Assembly (NCBI GenBank): GCA_009380025.1
Contig: WHSP01000022.1
Span: 1-41,397 of the forward strand
Reading direction: 5' to 3'
Origin: Gemmatimonas sp.
Lineage (GTDB): Bacteria; Gemmatimonadota; Gemmatimonadetes; Longimicrobiales; Longimicrobiaceae
DNA: 41,397 nucleotides
In this document: one piece after another, positions 1 through 7,815 of the stretch
Numbering within the stretch: position 1 is the stretch's first letter
Layout of the letters: every line of letters starts with the position of its first letter
The notes under the pieces: model-generated
Told to the model about the DNA's origin: nothing
The model's database searches: none
What the model saw: the letters and a program-made list of their open reading frames with translations, nothing else
Position numbers and translations under genes: made by a program

Positions 1-387
1 GCGATGATCCCGCAGGAGCAGGAGCGAGCGGAGATCCTCCGTGGCGGCGAACGGATCGCTATCGAGTGGCCCGAAAGAGACGTTGTAGGCGTAAATGTGC
101 CCGGGCAGCAGCGGATCCTCGAATGGCGCGTCGGGCTTCGGCGCCGCCTCGGCCACGGCGATGTGGAGGTTCTCTCCGACGCGAACCGTGCGCGTGACCC
201 CGCTGATCAGCGCTGCGGGCTCGGTGAAGAGGGCGTCGCCGGGGCCGGTGTCGACGGGGGCGTCGAAGACGGAGAGACGGACCGCGCGGGGCTCCTTCAG
301 CGCCACCCACACAGACACGAAGTTCGGTTCGACCCGGCGCACGATCGGGCCCGCGAGCAGGAGGGGCCAGTCTTTCGCTGAGGGCAT
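1..387 (-). CDS. PhoD-like (alkaline phosphatase D family) protein, 5' part only
   Basis: A minus-strand reading frame opens with ATG at 387 and stays open for 129 codons to the left edge, so only the N-terminus is present. The start reads MPSAKDWPLLLAGPIVRRVE and continues with a V-S-V-W-V-A-L strand, which resembles the N-terminal beta-sandwich of PhoD-like metallophosphatases ('LLAGPxxRRVEPxxVxVWVA'). The metal-binding catalytic part would lie outside the window, so the function rests on this N-terminal signature alone. No signal peptide is visible. The frame is also open upstream of 387 for some codons and no strong Shine-Dalgarno sequence was found, so the start is provisional. The plus-strand and other minus-strand frames over this stretch are Arg-rich shadows. 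Confidence 0.6.
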   Translation of the reverse strand, partial: MPSAKDWPLLLAGPIVRRVEPNFVSVWVALKEPRAVRLSVFDAPVDTGPGDALFTEPAALISGVTRTVRVGENLHIAVAEAAPKPDAPFEDPLLPGHIYAYNVSFGPLDSDPFAATEDLRSLLLLRDHR

Positions 388-1382
388 GAGGCCTCGCGCG
401 GCATTCCGCGGCCAGGGGGCTCCACCGTGGAGATTGGACAGGGGCGTCCGCCAAGGTGGGACGGGGGAAGCGGGCGCATCGCCCCGGAACAGATGGGCCC
501 AAGAGGCTGGCCTCGCGCGCCGGGGGCACGCTAAAACGCCGTGCTTTCGCCGTCAACGACTCTCTATTCAGAAGCTAAAGAAGCTCTCTTCGGAGTTGCC
601 CAAACACCCGCTGGTCGAGCAAGTCGAGCATGACGGGCGACTGATCGGTAGCCAGTACCTGCCCCGAGGCGGGCGGCCGGGATGCTGAGCGCGCCGCTTC
701 CGGCCGCTCGATGGCGGGATCGTGGGCGGCATCCTCGATGACCTGCAACGGCCGGCCGTAGCGTTTGCGGGGTTCGTCTTGGAACAACCCTACGATGGAG
801 GAACAATCAGCGCTTCGGCGAAAATACCCAAATTGGGTGGGTGGAAAGAATGGGTAGTTTCCCCCATATGGCTGGCTGATTCAGATGAGCCCGTGCTTGT
901 GGGCGTATGACGCCATGCGGGCAGGGGCCCGCGCGAGGCTCGCTGCAAGGAGTCCGGATGAGGTATCTAGTTCGCATCGGTAGGTCGTGGACCTTCGCTC
1001 GTCTTGGCGTGTTGGCCATCCATGGTCCGTGTTGGAAGGCCGCCGGAACTCGAAGAAACCTTCCCCAAACAGGAGCAATCCGTACGCCCAAAAATGACTT
1101 AAAGTATGGGCATATAGCTTTTTAGACGATTTGGTATCCCGGCTGGAATTTGGGGTTTTTTCGGGTCACAGGACCCTGCCGGGTGGAGGCACGACCAATG
1201 CGCGTGATCCGGAATCCGCGGCCGGGTGACTATCCGGGCTTCGCCACGCAGGGTATTCTCGTGTGGTCGCAGAGAAGGACGGGGAGTCAGGAGGGGTAGC
1301 CGGGCGTGATCCCAGGCAACGGACGTATTCCGGTGCCTCGAAGGCTTCTCCGCGCGGTGGGGTGTCCGAAGGAGAACCGGGG
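388..1382. other. Long intergenic stretch, no convincing gene
   Basis: About 1 kb between the divergent PhoD-like and DUF1611 genes. Short open frames exist on both strands (for example minus 575-787, 70 codons), but none has a ribosome-binding site or a composition I recognise. Around 1090-1165 the DNA is markedly more AT-rich than its surroundings, with a run of six T at 1156-1161. A small GGGTC-ACAG-GACCC hairpin (1163-1176) follows that T run. The stretch probably carries promoters for the two divergent genes and perhaps decayed coding DNA. I could not assign a -10/-35 pair with confidence. Confidence 0.45.
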
Positions 1383-2468
1383 ATGAGGCACAGGATGAGT
1401 TTAATGGAGGACTATCGATATCTGATCCTCGCTGAGGGCGAGTTCGGACCGCTCACATCGAAGACAGCCAACAGCGCGATCCGGTATATCGGCGATCGAG
1501 TAGTTGGCGTGATCGACTCGAAGCAGGCTGGCCGAAAGGTTCAAGAGGTGCTCGGTTTCGGAGGGGACATACCCGTCGTGGGAACTCTCGCGGAGGGACT
1601 CGAATTCGAACCGACTGCACTGCTTATCGGCATCGCACCATCGGGCGGCAGGCTTCCGCTACACTGGCGGCCGACGCTCATCGGCGCGCTCGAAGCCGGG
1701 CTCCCGCTCGTCAGTGGGCTGCATATCTATCTCTCCGACGACCCGGAACTCGCTCAACTCTCGGAGCTCGAGGGCGTGCCGATCCACGATCTGCGGAAAC
1801 CCCCCGAGGATCTGAGCATCTCCCTCGGGAAAGCGCGAGAGGTCGATGCGCTCGTCGTGCACACCGTCGGAACCGACTGCAATATCGGCAAGATGACTGC
1901 TGCCCTGGAGATCCGCCGGTCCCTCGTGGAGCGCGGAGCCAGCGTCGGGTTCGCTCCGACCGGGCAGACCGGAATCCTCATCGAGGGATGGGGGATCTCG
2001 GTCGATTCGGTGATCGCCGACTACATCGCCGGCGCCGCTGAACGCATCGTCCTCGAGGCCGCGGCCGCCAACGACATCGTCCTCGTCGAGGGGCAGGGCT
2101 CCCTCGTCCACCCGGCCTACTCAGGCGTCACCCTCGGGCTCCTGCACGGCTCCATGCCGGATGTCATGATCCTCTGCCACCAGCCCTCGCGCACCTGTGC
2201 CTACGGTGCCGGCGGCGCCTTCCGATGGATGCCCATCCCCTCGCTCCCGGAAATGATCGCTATCTGCGAATCGGCGATCCGACCCCTCCGGGAGTCGAAG
2301 GTCATCGGTATCGCCCTCAATACCTCCGACCTCTCCGAAGACGAGGCGCTCACCGCTCGGGACCGGGCCGAGCAACAGACTGGCCTGCCCGCCACTGATC
2401 CCGTTCGTTGGGACCCGAAGCCTCTCTCCTCCGCTATCCTGGACGCAGCCGCGGCCAAGGCTCGCTAG
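1383..2468 (+). CDS. DUF1611 family protein (DgcN-like, P-loop)
   Basis: A 361-residue protein of the DUF1611 family. The N-terminal Rossmann-like half (residues about 10-150) carries a G-P-L-T-S-K-T-A-N-S segment. The C-terminal half opens with a P-loop-like GTDCNIGKMT (about residues 160-170) and continues with GQTG and EGQGSL blocks typical of the family. One member, DgcN, acetylates D-glutamate in a D-Glu catabolic route together with the racemase-like DgcA. No dgcA neighbour is visible here, so the substrate is unknown. The open frame extends to 1263, but ATG 1383 has an AAGGAG eight bases upstream and fits the usual family length. ATG at 1395 and 1404 are close in-frame alternatives. 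It stands alone on the plus strand. Confidence 0.82.
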   Translation: MRHRMSLMEDYRYLILAEGEFGPLTSKTANSAIRYIGDRVVGVIDSKQAGRKVQEVLGFGGDIPVVGTLAEGLEFEPTALLIGIAPSGGRLPLHWRPTLIGALEAGLPLVSGLHIYLSDDPELAQLSELEGVPIHDLRKPPEDLSISLGKAREVDALVVHTVGTDCNIGKMTAALEIRRSLVERGASVGFAPTGQTGILIEGWGISVDSVIADYIAGAAERIVLEAAAANDIVLVEGQGSLVHPAYSGVTLGLLHGSMPDVMILCHQPSRTCAYGAGGAFRWMPIPSLPEMIAICESAIRPLRESKVIGIALNTSDLSEDEALTARDRAEQQTGLPATDPVRWDPKPLSSAILDAAAAKAR

Positions 2469-2515
2469 TACCCCCGGTCACAGGTACGGCGACGTATTCC
2501 GAATCCCCAAGAATG

Positions 2516-2592
2516 GTCATCCCCGCGAAGGCGGGGATCCAGTGGCTCCGTCGGTTGCGGTGCTCTGGATTCCCGCCTTCGCGGGAATGACG
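2516..2592. repeat. REP-like palindromic element, copy 1
   Basis: Two inverted arms, GTCATCCCCGCGAAGGCGGG (left) and CCCGCCTTCGCGGGAATGAC (right), flank a variable centre of about 35 bases. Each arm is itself a small hairpin with core CCCGCGAAGGCGGG. The same architecture recurs at 5612-5686 and 33601-33678. Such elements are common intergenic REP/BIME-type repeats. This one lies just after the DUF1611 stop codon and could act as an mRNA 3' hairpin. Confidence 0.85.
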
Positions 2593-2665
2593 GTGGGGGA
2601 TACGGGAATGACGAAGGGGATGACCAGGAATACGTCGTCTTATTTCTGGCACGGAAGTACTAAGG

Positions 2666-2695
2666 TCTCACGCGGAGACGCGGAGACGCGAAGAA
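2666..2695. repeat. Short tandem GGAGACGC-type repeat
   Basis: TCTCACGCGGAGACGCGGAG followed by ACGCGAAGAA: the eight-base unit CGGAGACG occurs twice in tandem. Sequences of this kind occur as intergenic remnants in many environmental genomes. No function can be assigned. Confidence 0.5.
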
Positions 2696-2763
2696 CAAGC
2701 TGTGGTAGTTCGAAAGGCGAGCGGGGAAGGTGCTACTTGCGGGTGGGAGAGGGCGCGGGTACC

Positions 2764-2791
2764 TTGCGGTTGAGAATCAGTCTCAAATACT
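2764..2791 (+). promoter_or_regulatory. Candidate promoter of the HmuY/receptor locus
   Basis: TTGCGG (2764-2769) and AATACT (2786-2791), separated by 16 bases, form a modest sigma70-like pair 18 bases upstream of the lipoprotein ATG at 2809. The spacer is occupied by the Fur-box-like palindrome. A repressor bound there would exclude RNA polymerase. The -35 match is weak (only TTG of the consensus). Confidence 0.4.
2771..2785. promoter_or_regulatory. Fur-box-like operator
   Basis: TGAGAATCAGTCTCA is a 15-base palindrome that differs at one position from TGAGAATCATTCTCA, a common form of the 7-1-7 Fur operator. One more base pair on each side (T at 2770, A at 2786) extends the symmetry. It sits 23 bases before the start codon of the HmuY-like gene, so iron-dependent repression of this gene and the receptor behind it is the simplest reading. 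No fur gene is in the window. Confidence 0.62.
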
Positions 2792-2808
2792 GCGAAGAGC
2801 GCGACGAT

Positions 2809-3411
2809 ATGCGACGGATGGGGTTGATAGGTCTGGGAATGGTCGTACTGACTGGCGTGGTCGGGTGCGACGATGATGGCCCGACGGGGCCGTCAGTGAC
2901 GGAGACGGAGATGTTGACCGTGGACGCCGAGTCCGAAGACGTCTGGGCGCTTGTGGATCTTGGGACGACTCCAGCACTGGTCAGTGCTGCGGATCCATCG
3001 ACATCCATGAGTTGGGATCTTGGCTTCCAGACGACCGGCGTTCGAGTGAATGGAGGTGCCGGTGGCCCGGGAGACGTCGCGACATATTGCATCTGTCAGA
3101 ACGCCGACGCCTCGGATGAGGATTATCAGGCGATGACGCCAGAAACGGAGCTCGCCGATTTCGAAGCGATTTCGGCGGCCGATATCCCCCCAGAGAACGA
3201 GTGGGATACTGGCACGACGGAGAATGGTGAGTTCGGGTCTAGTGCGTGGTATCGGTACAACCTGCAGGATGCACATCACATCTGGCCGACGTTCGATGTT
3301 TACCTGGTACGAAGTGGGTCGGAGGTCTTCAAGGTGCAGATCACTAGCTATTATGGTCCGGCCGGTGAACGAAGACAGATCACCTTCCGATCCGCCAGGA
3401 TCTCGGGGTGA
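2809..3411 (+). CDS. HmuY-like haem-binding lipoprotein
   Basis: A 200-residue secreted lipoprotein. The N-terminus MRRMGLIGLGMVVLTGVVGC is a type II signal peptide with lipobox VVGC (Cys20). The mature part is acidic and has SWDLGFQTTGVRVNGG near residues 68-84 and VFKVQITSYYGPAGERRQ near the C-terminus, both in the pattern of HmuY-family proteins. HmuY captures haem at the cell surface and hands it to the receptor HmuR. A His-His pair in the segment QDAHHIWP is available for ligation, but I cannot tell whether it matches the known ligands. ATG 2809 was chosen over the longer open frame because it gives the signal peptide. The gene is directly followed by a TonB-dependent receptor and preceded by a Fur-box-like site, which supports an iron/haem role. 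Confidence 0.75.
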   Translation: MRRMGLIGLGMVVLTGVVGCDDDGPTGPSVTETEMLTVDAESEDVWALVDLGTTPALVSAADPSTSMSWDLGFQTTGVRVNGGAGGPGDVATYCICQNADASDEDYQAMTPETELADFEAISAADIPPENEWDTGTTENGEFGSSAWYRYNLQDAHHIWPTFDVYLVRSGSEVFKVQITSYYGPAGERRQITFRSARISG

Positions 3412-3425
3412 CGGTGAGGTCGCCG

Positions 3426-5549
3426 ATGAGCAAGCGATGGCTCCGAGCGGCGTGGCTGGGCGGCCTCGCCGTCTGGACGGCGGTTGGAGTGGCCGATCTG
3501 AGCGGGCAGGCGGGGATGCTGTCGGGGCGGGTGATCGACTCGGCGACCGGCGAAGCGGTGGAGGGGGCGGTGGTGGAGGTGACCGGAGATGCCGAACAAG
3601 CGGTGGTGAGCGGGAGCGACGGGCGGTGGAGTGTCGGGCAGCTTCCGGCTGGTTCGTACACGGTTCGGGCGACGCACCTGGCGTTTGCGGGTGGGGAGGA
3701 GACCGTGGTCATCGCGAACGGGCCGGTGGAGGCGGAGGTGCAGTTGAGCCAGCGGGCGCTGCCGCTCGACGCGGTCGTGGTGACGGCCGGGCGCCGACTA
3801 CAGAGACTGGCCGAGGTGCCGGTGGCGACGGAGCTGGTGACGCGGCAGGAGCTGGAGCGGTCGGGGGTCGGGGATCTGTCGCAGGTGTTGGTCGAGCGGC
3901 TGGGCATCCAGGTCGACGGAGGGCTGCCGGCGGGCGAGGGAGTGATGCTCCAGGGGCTGTCGTCGGAGCGAGTGTTGTTGCTGGTGGATGGCCAGCCGCT
4001 CGTCGGGCGCATCGGCGGGAACCTGGACGTATCGCGGATCCCGCTGTCGGCGGTGGAGCGGGTGGAAGTAGTGAAAGGGGCCCAGTCGTCGATGTACGGG
4101 TCCGAGGCGATGGGCGGGGTGATCAACATCATCACGCGGCAGGCGACGGGGGAGCCGTGGCGAGTGGGTGTCGAGATGACGGCGGGGACGCAGGGCCGGC
4201 TCGACGGCTCCGGATCGATCGGCGGTACGGCGGGAGGGATCAGCTATCTCGGGGACGTCGGGCGGCGGATGACGGAGCTGACCCCGGGTCGAGCGCAGAC
4301 GAACGGAGCGATAGCGGAGCGCTGGGACGGGCTCTTCAAGCTGGGATCGCAGGTGGGACAGGACCTGCGTCTCCACGCGAGCGCACTGGTGCTGGACGAG
4401 CGACAGCGATGGCAGACCGGGACGCTCTTCCAGTTCGCAGACAATCGCCAGTGGACTGCCCAGGTGGGTGCGGAGTGGACGTGGGGGTCACACCGGCTGG
4501 CGCCGGCGCTCAGCGCCTCGGACTACACTCACCTCAGCCGCAGTGCAACTGGCCCGCAGCCAGTCGAGGGCAGCGGCGAGGAGGAGGCGCAACGCCTGTA
4601 TGAGGCGGAGCTCATCTACGGGGGTAGCTGGCGAGATGTCGACGTGGATGGCGGTGTGGAGCTGAAGAGGGAGGAGATTTCGTCGGACCGGGTGGTGGAT
4701 GCCGAGCGTAATCTTCACACCGTCGAGCCATTTGCCCAACTCTCGATCCCCCTCGGCGGGGTTCGCCTGGTGCCGGGGGCGAGGATCTCGGCGAGCGAGC
4801 AGTGGGGGACGCGCTTCACGCCGCGGATCGCGGCGCTGATCCGGCCGACCGCGTCGATCGCGGTTCGTGCTTCGATCGGGAGAGGCTATCGCGCGCCCTC
4901 CTTCAAGGAGCTTGCGCTGGAGTTCCTCAACGCAAGCGCGGGCGGCGGGTATACGGTGCGGGGGAACCCGGACCTGCAGCCGGAGACATCCACGAATCTG
5001 TCGCTGGCCGCGGAGTGGTCCAACGCGAATCTCTATCTACGGGCCAGCGGATACGCGAATCGGTTCGATGACTTCATCGAGACACGGCTCGTGGGAGATT
5101 CGAGCGGGATCACCGTCTATACGTACGGAAACGTGAGCGATGGGTTCACGCGTGGTGTGGAGCTCGAAGGTGGGGTGACGCGGGGTCGCAGCCGCGTGGA
5201 GGCGGGGTATGCGTTCCTGCAGGCGGAGGACGGCGAGACCGAGATGAGGCTGCTGAGCCGCCCGGCCCATTCGGGACACGTAATGGTCGAGCAACTCCTG
5301 CCCTTCGAGGTCAGCGCGGCGGTGACGGCAACCTACACCGGTGCCACGCCGATCGAGCGGACGGCGGAGGGAACGATCGACCGATCCGGCTTCCTCCGAT
5401 TCGACGTCCGCGCAACTCGCGAGCTCTGGCAGGACCTGACACTTTCGGTCGGTTCCAGGAACGTGTTGGATGCGGAGCCGGAGAATTGGCCGGGTTATGG
5501 CGGTCGGCACGTCTACGTGGGGTTCGGCGTCGGATTGGGCGTTGAGTAG
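3426..5549 (+). CDS. TonB-dependent receptor, probable haem/iron uptake
   Basis: A 707-residue outer-membrane receptor. After a signal peptide ending near DLSGQA comes a carboxypeptidase-regulatory-like Ig domain (about residues 30-115, opening GRVIDSATGEAVEGA). A TonB-box-like LDAVVVTAGRR, the plug domain with MYGSEAMGGVINIITRQ (about 215-240), and a beta-barrel to the C-terminus follow. The barrel contains the typical RGYRAPSFKEL and NPDLQPETS blocks. The frame also has a GTG at 3408 that overlaps the previous stop (GTGA). ATG 3426 is preferred because GAGGT lies five bases before it and the signal peptide then starts MSKRWLRAAW. The HmuY-like partner upstream suggests haem as substrate. 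The receptor sequence itself does not prove it. Confidence 0.88.
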   Translation: MSKRWLRAAWLGGLAVWTAVGVADLSGQAGMLSGRVIDSATGEAVEGAVVEVTGDAEQAVVSGSDGRWSVGQLPAGSYTVRATHLAFAGGEETVVIANGPVEAEVQLSQRALPLDAVVVTAGRRLQRLAEVPVATELVTRQELERSGVGDLSQVLVERLGIQVDGGLPAGEGVMLQGLSSERVLLLVDGQPLVGRIGGNLDVSRIPLSAVERVEVVKGAQSSMYGSEAMGGVINIITRQATGEPWRVGVEMTAGTQGRLDGSGSIGGTAGGISYLGDVGRRMTELTPGRAQTNGAIAERWDGLFKLGSQVGQDLRLHASALVLDERQRWQTGTLFQFADNRQWTAQVGAEWTWGSHRLAPALSASDYTHLSRSATGPQPVEGSGEEEAQRLYEAELIYGGSWRDVDVDGGVELKREEISSDRVVDAERNLHTVEPFAQLSIPLGGVRLVPGARISASEQWGTRFTPRIAALIRPTASIAVRASIGRGYRAPSFKELALEFLNASAGGGYTVRGNPDLQPETSTNLSLAAEWSNANLYLRASGYANRFDDFIETRLVGDSSGITVYTYGNVSDGFTRGVELEGGVTRGRSRVEAGYAFLQAEDGETEMRLLSRPAHSGHVMVEQLLPFEVSAAVTATYTGATPIERTAEGTIDRSGFLRFDVRATRELWQDLTLSVGSRNVLDAEPENWPGYGGRHVYVGFGVGLGVE

Positions 5550-5611
5550 CGAACTAAGAAAGCAGCGGAGGTCATTCCTGGTCCGCCGTCAGTTCCGGAT
5601 CTTCCCCCCAC

Positions 5612-5686
5612 GTCATTCCCGCGAAGGCGGGAATCCAGAGCTGGGTGGCTCGGGAGCGACTGGATCCCCGCTTTTGCGGGGATGAC
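5612..5686. repeat. REP-like palindromic element, copy 2
   Basis: Arms GTCATTCCCGCGAAGGCGGG and CCCCGCTTTTGCGGGGATGA (plus the final C) flank a centre containing CCAGAGCTGG. It has the same layout as the copies at 2516 and 33601 and lies between the receptor stop and the chelatase promoter. Confidence 0.85.
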
Positions 5687-5729
5687 AAAAGGTGCCAGCG
5701 GGATGACAAAAGGTGCCAGCGGGGATGAC
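5681..5729. repeat. 21-base tandem duplication at REP end
   Basis: The right end of REP copy 2 (GATGAC) runs into two exact 21-base units (5681-5701 and 5702-5722), each made of GATGAC followed by AAAAGGTGCCAGCGG. A third GATGAC follows at 5724-5729. The duplication reiterates the REP terminus, as replication slippage or repeated end processing would produce. Confidence 0.75.
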
Positions 5730-5782
5730 AGTGCTGGCTGCGGAGGGTCCAGGGCTGGAGTTCGTGGAAGGGCGAAGTTGGT

Positions 5783-5810
5783 ATGACGTCGCCCGGATAA
5801 GTCGTATACT
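5783..5810 (+). promoter_or_regulatory. Candidate sigma70-like promoter of the chelatase gene
   Basis: ATGACG (5783-5788) and TATACT (5805-5810) are separated by 16 bases. The -10 matches the consensus at five of six positions. The -10 lies inside an inverted repeat TAAGT-CGTAT-ACTTA (5798-5812) that could be an operator. This suggests that the chelatase homologue can be transcribed separately from the receptor. Confidence 0.42.
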
Positions 5811-5883
5811 TAGCCCGTGGCGCGAACTATGTACGATCGCTAGACAGCGCATTTCGCTTCTCACCAATGAAGGCACCCGAACC

Positions 5884-6774
5884 ATGACATCGTCCGTTCG
5901 CATACTCGCGGCTCTCGTGTTCCTGCTGTTCCCCGCGGTCGGCGGGGCGCAGGAGAGCCCGGCTAGCCGAGTCGGCACGCTCGTGATCGCCCATGGAGGC
6001 GGTCCGGCGTGGGACAACCAGGTCCATGCGATCGCGGAGCTCGTCGAGACCGGCGGGCCGGTTCAGGTGAGCTTTCTGATGGGGCCGGGCGCATCGGAGA
6101 ATCCGTTTCAGACCGCGGCCCAGCGTCTGGTGGACGAAGGGGCTGATGAGATCATCGTCGTGCCGCTGCTCGTCTCGAGCCACAGCGGACACTATGAGCA
6201 GATCCGATGGCTGGCCGGTGCAACGGAGGAAATCGACGAGGCGATGTTGCACCACCTACACGGAGCGGGCATCGAGCGGGCGGCGGTGAGCGTGCCGATC
6301 CGCGTCACGCCGGCGCTCGACGACTCGCCGCAGGTAGCCGAAGTCCTGGCAGCGCGCGCTCTCGAGCTCTCGAGTGCGCCAGCCGATCAGGCGCTCTTCC
6401 TGATGGGCCACGGCCCGAACGCCGCAGAGGACAACGCAGAGTGGATGCGAAACCTCCGTCCGATCGCCGATCGGGTCCATGAGTTGACGGGATTTCGCGA
6501 TGTGAAGCTGGGGCTGGTTCGCGACGATGCTCCCGCGCCCGTTCGCGAAGAGGCTGTGCGGGCAATCCGGGAGATCATCGAACTACAGCACGAGCTGACC
6601 GGGCAACCAGTCGTCGTCGTGCCCGTGCTGATCTCGACGGGTTCGGTGAGCCGCGAGAAGTTTCCCGCCGACCTCGAAGGCCTGCCGGTGGTCTATGAGG
6701 GCGACGCACTCCTTCCCCACCCGGGGATGGCGGACGTGGTTGAGGCGAGAGTGCGGGAGGCCAGCACGCGCTGA
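5884..6774 (+). CDS. Exported CbiX/SirB-type chelatase homologue
   Basis: A 296-residue protein with a clear signal peptide (MTSSVRILAALVFLLF, cleavage after VGGAQ) followed by two CbiX-type half-domains. The first has VIAHGGG (about residue 36) and VPLLVSSHSGHY. The second has FLMGHGPN (about 175) and VPVLISTGSVSREKF. CbiX/SirB enzymes insert Co or Fe into sirohydrochlorin in the cytoplasm, so export to the periplasm is unusual. Next to a HmuY-like lipoprotein and its receptor, a periplasmic role in removing or inserting metal in an imported tetrapyrrole is attractive but unproven. In Bacteroidota hmu operons the unrelated CobN-like HmuS fills such a place. ATG 5884 gives the signal peptide. 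The longer frame upstream crosses the repeat region and is not credible. Confidence 0.78.
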   Translation: MTSSVRILAALVFLLFPAVGGAQESPASRVGTLVIAHGGGPAWDNQVHAIAELVETGGPVQVSFLMGPGASENPFQTAAQRLVDEGADEIIVVPLLVSSHSGHYEQIRWLAGATEEIDEAMLHHLHGAGIERAAVSVPIRVTPALDDSPQVAEVLAARALELSSAPADQALFLMGHGPNAAEDNAEWMRNLRPIADRVHELTGFRDVKLGLVRDDAPAPVREEAVRAIREIIELQHELTGQPVVVVPVLISTGSVSREKFPADLEGLPVVYEGDALLPHPGMADVVEARVREASTR

Positions 6775-6831
6775 CTGCGCCACCCCGGGACGGAGGCTTG
6801 GGTGAACGTGCCAGCCCCGGCCTAACCAGCA

Positions 6832-6870
6832 AGCAGGGCCCGGTTCCAGTATGGGGAACCGGGCCCTGCT
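6832..6870. terminator. Bidirectional terminator with 16-bp perfect stem
   Basis: The arms AGCAGGGCCCGGTTCC (6832-6847) and GGAACCGGGCCCTGCT (6855-6870) pair perfectly around a seven-base loop. The hairpin lies between two convergent genes (ends at 6774 on plus and 6889 on minus) and can serve both. There is no long T tract on either side, so termination may need help from Rho or act mainly as 3' end protection. Confidence 0.78.
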
Positions 6871-6888
6871 ACGCTCCGTCGGGGAGAT

Positions 6889-7446
6889 CTACTGGTCGGA
6901 TGCCTGGTACGTTCCGATGAGGGTGGCTTCGCCGAGGATATCGTCGCTGATCGCCTCGCGGAGCTCGTCCGCGCTGAGGCCGCCATCCAGGTTCGGCTCG
7001 GAGCTGAGAGCGTAGAGCCGGAAGTTGTAGTTGTGAACGGGACCGGCGGGCGGGCGAGGACCGAAGTAGCCGGGTCGATCGAGTCCGGAAGGTCCCTGTG
7101 TCGCGCCCGTGACCGATTCGTCGGCGAGGGTTTCGTCCGCAGGCAGGCCCTCCGGCAGGCCGGTCGCGGAGGCCGGAATGTTGTAGATTACCCAGTGAAC
7201 GAAGGGTTCGGGAGTCGGCGCGTCCGGATCGTCCAGGATGAGGGCGAGGCTGAGCGCTCCGTCGGGCAGGTTACTCCAACTCAGCGCGGGCGAGACATTG
7301 TCTCCATAGGCCGAGTGGAGGAGTGGGATCGGCTCGCCGGCGTCGAAGGCCGAGCTTTCCAGAACGATCTGGGCGGACGCGGGAGCGCCGGCTCCGGCAA
7401 AGAGCAGAATGCCCGCGGTCAGGAAGAGTCCGAATCGGGTTTGCAT
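6889..7446 (-). CDS. YbhB/YbcL family (PEBP / Raf kinase inhibitor-like) protein, exported
   Basis: A 185-residue protein with a signal peptide (MQTRFGLFLTAGILLF, cleavage after ASA) and a phosphatidylethanolamine-binding-protein fold. Family hallmarks are N-V-S-P-A-L-S-W near residue 60, DDPDAP followed by FVHWVIYNIP (about 80-100), and the later GPRPPAGPVHNYNFRLYAL block. Bacterial YbhB/YbcL proteins are small ligand-binding proteins of uncertain function. ATG 7446 was chosen over the in-frame ATG 7470 because it places AAAGGA ten bases upstream and gives the cleaner signal peptide. The gene stands alone, convergent with the chelatase gene. Confidence 0.88.
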   Translation of the reverse strand: MQTRFGLFLTAGILLFAGAGAPASAQIVLESSAFDAGEPIPLLHSAYGDNVSPALSWSNLPDGALSLALILDDPDAPTPEPFVHWVIYNIPASATGLPEGLPADETLADESVTGATQGPSGLDRPGYFGPRPPAGPVHNYNFRLYALSSEPNLDGGLSADELREAISDDILGEATLIGTYQASDQ

Positions 7447-7609
7447 CTTCCACGGTTCCTTTCGTTGCATGACGGGAACGCCGGGCGAGTGCCCCGCGTC
7501 TATCTTCTACCGGATCCCAGGAGACGTCGTTGGTCGTCCACGGACGGCTCGGTTGATCGAAGGTGAACATCTCGACCGGACTCTCACCGGTCAACCCCGC
7601 AACTGTAGT

Positions 7610-7721
7610 CCCTGGGAGCGCGGGCGTCCTCGCCCGCCTGGTGTCGTTGATGTGGGCCGCGTGGGCTTCCAAGCTTTGACTGTCTCTTGAGAGTGCGGTC
7701 GGGACGCCCGCGCTCCCAGGG
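7610..7721. repeat. Palindrome-ended intergenic element, copy 1
   Basis: CCCTGGGAGCGCGGGCGTCC at 7610 returns as its reverse complement, GGACGCCCGCGCTCCCAGGG, at 7702-7721. The element is 112 bases long with about 20-base terminal inverted repeats and no coding content. A second, shorter member lies at 11798-11866. Its form suggests a MITE-like or REP-like non-autonomous repeat. Confidence 0.72.
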
Positions 7722-7815
7722 TAACGATTGGCGGTTGGGGTGGCCAAGCGGTCGAACGGGCCCGGCCGCAGGCCAGGCGGAGTACGAGAGGAGAGCGTTG
7801 CTCAATGGAACGTCG

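Noticed and set aside
575-787. 70-codon minus-strand frame in the long gap
   Set aside because: No ribosome-binding site, no recognised family, and several equally long frames overlap it on both strands.
1163-1176. GGGTC-ACAG-GACCC hairpin as a terminator
   Set aside because: The T run precedes the hairpin on the plus strand, and on the minus strand the run downstream is A, so neither direction fits.
5867-5887. Six-codon frame MKAPEP ending in the ATGA of the chelatase start
   Set aside because: No ribosome-binding site precedes it, and nothing in its sequence suggests an attenuator, so it was not listed as a feature.
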